Of a stretch of DNA of 19,555 nt, positions 14,828 to 19,555 are shown piece by piece. The notes under the pieces were generated by a model. The model was given only the letters and a program-made list of their open reading frames with translations. It was not told where the DNA came from and searched no databases. Location: positions 1 through 19,555 of the forward strand of contig CAJWGZ010000013.1 of NCBI GenBank assembly GCA_913041075.1, written 5' to 3'. This DNA comes from an uncultured Fidelibacterota bacterium (GTDB taxonomy: Bacteria > Fidelibacterota > Marinisomatia > Marinisomatales > TCS55). The first letter of the stretch is position 1; each line of letters starts with the position of its first letter. The position numbers were made by a program, and so were the translations under genes.

Positions 14828-15353
14828 ATCAAATTCAAAAAATATGGCTGCTGCACTTTTAGTAGTTGCCAGGAAAATTGATGCTGTGGATGAAGTCCAA
14901 AGGTCAATAAAACTGGTATTAGAATTATTGAAAAAAGATGCACAATTCCGTGCTTTTATGCAGTCCAAACGATTCACAACTGAACAAAAAACAGAGGTAA
15001 TTAGATTCGGTTTACAGGATGCTTGTCATCCAATACTACAGGAATTACTCATTATTGAGATCGATGAAAATCCAACTATTTTATTGCGTGATCTATCGTA
15101 TTTCTTTGATGCTATGGCAAAAGATGAGTTGAATATTGTTCCGGTGACAGCTCATGTAGCAGATGAATTATCCGTTGATGAAGTAGCGGATTTACAAAAA
15201 ACACTTGAAAAGAGCATTGGAAAAAATACTGAATTGGATTTAATAGTTGATCCAAGCTTGTTGGGGGGTATAAAACTAAGGATTGATAATACGTATCTAG
15301 ACGCTTCAATAAGAGCTAAAATGGATAATCTAAGGAGAGATTTACTCCAATAA
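14817..15353 (+). CDS. atpH: ATP synthase subunit delta (F1 stator)
   Basis: Subunit delta fastens the b stalk to the top of F1. The 178-residue protein is of normal length. The N-terminal six-helix domain begins with MAAALLVVARK (10-20), equivalent to the usual Y-A-x-A-L motif. The C-terminal signature GGIKLRIDNTYLDASIRAKM (149-168) is well preserved. The start ATG at 14817 lies within the last codons of atpF (11-base overlap), with AGGGG just before it. The Met at residue 10 is an alternative start that would keep the whole domain. Confidence 0.93.
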   Translation: MKRRSNSKNMAAALLVVARKIDAVDEVQRSIKLVLELLKKDAQFRAFMQSKRFTTEQKTEVIRFGLQDACHPILQELLIIEIDENPTILLRDLSYFFDAMAKDELNIVPVTAHVADELSVDEVADLQKTLEKSIGKNTELDLIVDPSLLGGIKLRIDNTYLDASIRAKMDNLRRDLLQ

Positions 15354-15374
15354 TCATTTTCATTAAGGAATATT

Positions 15375-16898
15375 ATGGAAATAAAGACAGAAAACATTAC
15401 AGCATTATTAAAAGAACAAATCGCAAAGTTTGAGGGCACCGTTGAGGTTAGTGAAGTTGGAGAAGTGATATCAGTTGGCGATGGTGTAGCGCGGGTGACT
15501 GGTTTAGAGAATGTAATGAGTTCAGAATTAGTTGAACTACCAAATGATACTTTTGGCATGGCGCTAAATCTGGAAGAAGATAATGTTGGTTTGGTACTAT
15601 TTGGTGATAGTAGCCTTGTGAAAGAAGGTGACCTTGCCAAGCGCACTGGTCGAGTAGTCGAGGTGCCGGTAGGGGAAGCAATGGTAGGTCGTGTTGTCAA
15701 CTCATTGGGTCAACCCATTGATGGAAAAGGGGCGATAGATGCGAAAGATTCTTTACCGATCGAACGAAAGGCATTGGGCGTAATGGCACGTCAACCGGTG
15801 AAGCAACCGCTTCAAACAGGTATAAAACCTATTGATAGTATGATTCCTATTGGACGGGGACAGCGTGAATTGATCATTGGTGACCGTCAAACTGGAAAAA
15901 CAGCCATTGCAGTTGATACAATCATCAACCAAAAATATACTCATGAGACAGAAGATCCAGTTTATTGTATTTATGTAGCCATAGGTCAGAAAGGATCAAC
16001 CGTTGCTTCAATCGTGGCTGAACTTGAAGCCAATGGGTCCATGGATTATACCACTATTGTTGCTGCAAATGCATCTGATGCTGCTCCATTACAATTCATT
16101 GCTCCATATTCTGGGTGTGCCATGGGAGAGTATTTTCGCGATAATGGCAAGCATGCTCTAATAATTTATGATGATCTATCTAAACAGGCAGTTGCTTATC
16201 GGCAAATGTCTCTTGTGTTGCGTAGACCCCCGGGCCGTGAAGCGTATCCGGGAGATGTGTTTTATCTCCATAGCCGCCTGCTGGAACGTGCTTCCAAATT
16301 ATCAGATGACCTGGGCGGTGGTTCACTGACTGCACTACCCATTATTGAAACACAGGAGGGTGATGTTGCCGCTTATATTTCTACGAACGTGATATCCATT
16401 ACAGATGGTCAGATCTATCTGGAGACAAATTTATTTAACTCTGGTGTGCGTCCGGCTATTGATGTGGGTCTATCCGTTTCGCGGGTGGGTGGTAATGCAC
16501 AAATTAAAGCAATGAAGAGTATTGCCGGCACCTTACGGTTGGATCTGGCGCAGTTCAGGGAATTGGAAGCATTTTCCAAATTTGGTTCTGATTTGGACAA
16601 AGCTACTTTAGCGCAATTAACCCGTGGAGCATGTATGGTGGAGGTACTTAAACAGAAACAATATTCGCCAATGGATGTGGATAAACAAATCGCGATAATA
16701 TTTGCCGGTACCAAAGGACATCTAGATGATATTCCAGTAGACAAAATTGCAGAATTTGAAACGGGGCTTTTTGATTATCTTGATGCCAATAATACGAAGG
16801 ATTTAAAAGTCATTCGGAATGAAGGTACGATTACTGATGAAGTGGGTGACGCTTTGGAAAAAGCAATTAGTGACTTTAAGAAAGGATTCATGGCCTAA
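15375..16898 (+). CDS. atpA: ATP synthase subunit alpha (F1)
   Basis: Alpha is the non-catalytic nucleotide-binding subunit alternating with beta in the F1 hexamer. The 507-residue protein has the beta-barrel N domain, the P loop GDRQTGKTA at 169-177, the loop LRRPPGREAYPGDVFYLHSR at 282-301, and the arginine finger R370 in SVSRVGGNAQ (367-376) that completes the catalytic site. The C-terminal helical domain follows. All are intact. A Shine-Dalgarno AAGGA (15365-15369) precedes the ATG. It follows atpH by 21 bases. Confidence 0.98.
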   Translation: MEIKTENITALLKEQIAKFEGTVEVSEVGEVISVGDGVARVTGLENVMSSELVELPNDTFGMALNLEEDNVGLVLFGDSSLVKEGDLAKRTGRVVEVPVGEAMVGRVVNSLGQPIDGKGAIDAKDSLPIERKALGVMARQPVKQPLQTGIKPIDSMIPIGRGQRELIIGDRQTGKTAIAVDTIINQKYTHETEDPVYCIYVAIGQKGSTVASIVAELEANGSMDYTTIVAANASDAAPLQFIAPYSGCAMGEYFRDNGKHALIIYDDLSKQAVAYRQMSLVLRRPPGREAYPGDVFYLHSRLLERASKLSDDLGGGSLTALPIIETQEGDVAAYISTNVISITDGQIYLETNLFNSGVRPAIDVGLSVSRVGGNAQIKAMKSIAGTLRLDLAQFRELEAFSKFGSDLDKATLAQLTRGACMVEVLKQKQYSPMDVDKQIAIIFAGTKGHLDDIPVDKIAEFETGLFDYLDANNTKDLKVIRNEGTITDEVGDALEKAISDFKKGFMA

Positions 16899-16905
16899 TT
16901 AAATA

Positions 16906-17760
16906 ATGGCTAATCTTAAGGACATACGGGATCGTATTAAATCTGTAAAGAGTATACAAAAAGTAACTAAGGCGATGAAGATGGTAGCGGCGGCCAAAAT
17001 GCGTAAAGCTCAGGAACGAATGGAACAGGCTCGACCATATACCCATCGCTTAACAGAAGTAATTCATCATCTATTACCAGATGTTGATCGCGAACTTTTA
17101 CCGCTGTTGGATATTCGAGAGATTCAACGGGTAGGGTACATCGTTGTAACATCCGATCGTGGATTGGCAGGCTCTTTCAATACCAATGTCCTTAAGAAAG
17201 CGCAGCAGGAAATTGAAGAAATCGGTAAACAAAATGTCGATCTTTTTTGCATCGGGAAAAAAGCGAGAGATCATTTCAAGCGCCGAGATTACAACATCGT
17301 ACAATCCCACATAGAATTTTGGAACGATCTGGATTTTCCCCATGCCATGAAAATGGGTGAGGGGATCATTAGTCATTTTATAAATGGGGAAGTTGACGAA
17401 ATCCATGTGGTTTACAATGAATTTGTCAATATAGCTACTCAATCAATTCAGTCTGAGCGGTTACTACCCCTCGAATATGATGATGAAGATAGGATGGCGC
17501 ACGTAGATCGTCTTTACGAACCCTCCAAAGAAAAATTAGTCAGATCATTAATTCCCAGACATTTAAACATTCAGATGTGGAAATATTTATTGGAATCCTA
17601 TGCCAGTGAACAAGCGGCACGGATGGTGGCTATGGAAAATGCCACAGATAATGCAGAAGATATGATTAAGGATCTATCCCTTGAATTTAATAAAGCTCGT
17701 CAAGCTTCAATTACCAAGGAAATGCTGGAAATTGTTGGCGGAGCTGAAGCATTGAAGTAA
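16906..17760 (+). CDS. atpG: ATP synthase subunit gamma (F1 rotor)
   Basis: Gamma is the central rotor shaft. The 284-residue protein begins with the conserved helix DIRDRIKSVKSIQKVTKAMKM (5-25) and MVAAAKMRKAQ. It has VTSDRGLAGSFNTNV near 82-96 in the Rossmann-like middle domain and closes with the matching C-terminal helix, ending ITKEMLEIVGGAEAL. Length is normal. There is no insertion like the redox loop of plant chloroplast gamma. It lies seven bases after atpA and 13 before atpD, with no distinct Shine-Dalgarno, consistent with coupled translation. Confidence 0.97.
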   Translation: MANLKDIRDRIKSVKSIQKVTKAMKMVAAAKMRKAQERMEQARPYTHRLTEVIHHLLPDVDRELLPLLDIREIQRVGYIVVTSDRGLAGSFNTNVLKKAQQEIEEIGKQNVDLFCIGKKARDHFKRRDYNIVQSHIEFWNDLDFPHAMKMGEGIISHFINGEVDEIHVVYNEFVNIATQSIQSERLLPLEYDDEDRMAHVDRLYEPSKEKLVRSLIPRHLNIQMWKYLLESYASEQAARMVAMENATDNAEDMIKDLSLEFNKARQASITKEMLEIVGGAEALK

Positions 17761-17773
17761 CAAAGGAATAATT

Positions 17774-19171
17774 ATGGCAACATTTGGAAAAATATCACAA
17801 ATCATGGGCGCGGTCGTAGATGTAACATTCGAAGATGGAAATTTACCTGAAATAATGAATGCACTAAATGTGGATCGTGGAGATGAGGGGACTCTCGTTT
17901 TAGAAGTTGCTCAGCATTTGGGTGATTCTGTTGTACGTACTATTGCAATGGATTCAACAGATGGCTTGGTCCGCGGTGTGAAAGTGGAAGACACAGGTAA
18001 ACCAATCTCAATGCCGGTAGGGCCAGAAACATTGGGTCGACTTTTTGATGTCACGGGCAATGTAATTGATGGTAAAGGTGATGTAACGACAAAAAAAGAG
18101 AACCCAATTCACCGCCCACCACCGAAACATGAGGATTTGAATCCATCTACAGAAATCTTGGTGACTGGAATTAAAGTTGTAGATATGATGGAGCCGTATA
18201 CAAAAGGTGGCAAAACAGGACTTTTTGGCGGTGCAGGTGTTGGTAAAACGGTATTGATCCAAGAACTCATCAGGAATATTGCCACAGAACATGGCGGATA
18301 TTCTGTTTTCGCAGGTGTAGGAGAAAGAACAAGGGAAGGAAATGATTTATACAATGAAATGACAGAATCGGGGGTTATAGAGAAAACGACGATGGTTTTT
18401 GGTCAAATGAACGAACCGCCTGGCGCAAGATTACGGGTTGCCTTAAGCGGTTTAACTATGGCAGAGTACTTCCGTGATGATGAAGGAAAAGACGTATTAT
18501 TATTTATCGATAATATCTTCCGCTTTACGCAAGCTGGATCTGAAGTATCTGCTCTACTGGGCAGAATGCCTTCAGCTGTTGGTTATCAGCCTACGCTTGG
18601 TACCGAAATGGGTGATCTTCAGGAACGAATTACATCCACAAAGAATGGATCGATTACTTCTGTTCAGGCTATATATGTACCCGCTGACGATCTAACTGAT
18701 CCAGCGCCAGCAACTGTTTTTGCGCATTTAGATGCAACATCCGTTTTAGAACGTAAGATTGCTGAACTCGGAATTTATCCAGCAGTTGATCCGCTAGCGT
18801 CAACCTCCAGAATTCTAGATCCCCGTGTAATTGGTGAAAAACATTATAATACTGCACGCGAAGTACAAGGTGTATTGCAGAAATACAAGGATTTGCAGGA
18901 TATTATTGCGATCCTAGGGATGGATGAACTATCGGATGATGATAAACTAACGGTTGCTAGAGCTAGAAAGATCCAGAAATTCATGTCACAGCCCTTTTTT
19001 GTAGCGGAGCAGTTTACTAACGCCCCCGGAAGATATGTTGAACTCGAAGATACCATAGCTGGTTTCAGTGGGATTCTGGATGGTGAAGTTGATGAATATC
19101 CTGAAAATGCCTTTGCCTATGTTGGTACAATTGATGAAGCTATAGAGAAGGGTAAAAAATTAGCAGCCTGA
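17774..19171 (+). CDS. atpD: ATP synthase subunit beta (F1, catalytic)
   Basis: Beta carries the catalytic sites. The 465-residue protein has the P loop GGAGVGKT at 152-159, GERTREGND at 183-191 with catalytic E184, the Walker B segment VLLFIDNIFRFTQAG at 241-255, YQPTLGTEMG at 271-280 and the DELSEED-equivalent DELSDDD at 384-390. Length is normal and nothing is missing. A Shine-Dalgarno AAAGGA (17762-17767) precedes the ATG. Its TGA overlaps the atpC ATG by one base. Confidence 0.98.
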   Translation: MATFGKISQIMGAVVDVTFEDGNLPEIMNALNVDRGDEGTLVLEVAQHLGDSVVRTIAMDSTDGLVRGVKVEDTGKPISMPVGPETLGRLFDVTGNVIDGKGDVTTKKENPIHRPPPKHEDLNPSTEILVTGIKVVDMMEPYTKGGKTGLFGGAGVGKTVLIQELIRNIATEHGGYSVFAGVGERTREGNDLYNEMTESGVIEKTTMVFGQMNEPPGARLRVALSGLTMAEYFRDDEGKDVLLFIDNIFRFTQAGSEVSALLGRMPSAVGYQPTLGTEMGDLQERITSTKNGSITSVQAIYVPADDLTDPAPATVFAHLDATSVLERKIAELGIYPAVDPLASTSRILDPRVIGEKHYNTAREVQGVLQKYKDLQDIIAILGMDELSDDDKLTVARARKIQKFMSQPFFVAEQFTNAPGRYVELEDTIAGFSGILDGEVDEYPENAFAYVGTIDEAIEKGKKLAA

Positions 19172-19555
19172 TGAGCACATTTAATCTAGATATTGTAACA
19201 CCAACCCGCAATTTGGATGAGATGGTAGTATCGTATGTGCGCTGCCCAGGGCTCGATGGTTCTTTTGGTATTATGGCAAACCACCAGGAAGGGATATTTA
19301 GTCTTGATATTGGTGAAATAATGATTAAAACAAACTCGGAGACTAAATATTACTCCACAAGTGGTGGATTTGCTGAAATTGCCAATGATGGTGTTTGTAT
19401 TTTAGTTGAGACAGTAGAATCTGCATCGGATATAGATATTTCTCGCGCTGAAGCGGCGCTCCAGCGTGCAAGGGATAGGAAATCTAATTCTGATAAAGAG
19501 AATCTTGATCAGGTGCGATTGGAAAGTGCATTATCGAGAGCGTTGATTCGTTTAC
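19171..19555 (+). CDS. atpC: ATP synthase subunit epsilon, 3' end cut by window
   Basis: A frame opens at ATG 19171, sharing one base with the atpD stop, and remains open to the window end (128 complete codons). The product begins MSTFNLDIVTPTR. It has the epsilon beta-sandwich pattern with GSFGIMANHQ near 31-40 (the usual G-x-x-G-I-x-x-x-H element), STSGGFAEIANDGVCILVE around 65-83, and a C-terminal helical part from about residue 93 rich in Ala, Arg and Glu. Epsilon couples rotor to c ring and can brake ATP hydrolysis. Most of the normal length (about 130-140 residues) is present. Confidence 0.93.
   Translation, partial: MSTFNLDIVTPTRNLDEMVVSYVRCPGLDGSFGIMANHQEGIFSLDIGEIMIKTNSETKYYSTSGGFAEIANDGVCILVETVESASDIDISRAEAALQRARDRKSNSDKENLDQVRLESALSRALIRL

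Noticed and set aside
14341..14943. 200-codon open frame on the minus strand
   Set aside because: It is antisense to atpF and atpH, which are clear family members with ribosome-binding sequences. The product is Ser/Phe-rich, as expected from an antisense shadow.
16676..16684. Perfect DnaA-box sequence TGTGGATAA
   Set aside because: It is a single copy inside conserved atpA codons (DVDKQIA). There is no cluster, no AT-rich unwinding stretch and no dnaA or dnaN nearby, so it is not an origin.
1..19555. CRISPR, transposon, prophage, toxin-antitoxin or defence system
   Set aside because: I saw no regularly spaced direct repeats, transposase or integrase frames, or small toxin/antitoxin pairs. 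Nearly every base belongs to a recognisable housekeeping or envelope gene.

Overview
This is a compact, fully coding stretch of bacterial chromosome at moderate-to-low GC. It carries about nineteen genes with gaps mostly under 60 bp and several overlapping stops and starts. The gene set points to a didermic (outer-membrane) bacterium: an Omp85 barrel protein, a lipoprotein, and SecDF with a long periplasmic insertion. The order parA-parB-M23 peptidase-bactofilin-atpZ-atpI-atpBEFHAGDC, together with many genes lacking a clear Shine-Dalgarno, suggests the FCB side of the tree. Candidatus Marinimicrobia (SAR406) or a relative is my best guess. That placement is inference from gene content, not a search result.

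Layout. (1) 1-231, + strand: the 3' end of a small basic repeat protein, closed by a strong intrinsic terminator. (2) 307-2416, +: a predicted lipoprotein followed by a short one-POTRA Omp85-family outer-membrane protein. (3) 2418-7127, -: a block transcribed secD-secF-ogt-DUF502-plsY, with a good sigma70-like promoter just upstream of secD. Its last gene meets the Omp85 gene tail to tail with one base between the stops. (4) 7219-9442, -: the threonine-to-glycine pair tdh-kbl, one base apart. (5) 9443-9621: a 179-bp divergent regulatory gap. (6) 9622-12462, +: parA, parB, a membrane-anchored M23 endopeptidase and a bactofilin, that is, chromosome segregation plus cell-shape genes. (7) 12455-19555, +: a complete F1Fo ATP synthase operon in the order atpZ-atpI-B-E-F-H-A-G-D-C, with atpC cut by the window end.

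How the genes work together. SecDF pulls proteins across the inner membrane, PlsY makes lysophosphatidic acid for phospholipids, and the Omp85 protein and its neighbouring lipoprotein may act at the outer membrane. Tdh and Kbl turn threonine into glycine and acetyl-CoA. ParAB segregates the chromosome. The M23 enzyme and bactofilin probably form a localised wall-remodelling pair. The ATP synthase has intact catalytic residues and a c subunit without the usual sodium-ligand signature, so proton coupling is expected.

I see no CRISPR array, transposase, prophage, tRNA, rRNA or origin. No obviously new defence or mobile system is visible. The most worthwhile leads are the lipoprotein/Omp85 pair with a faint BamE-like pattern, the fused segregation/shape/ATP-synthase cluster, the internal repeat in the truncated first gene, and two intergenic inverted-repeat structures.
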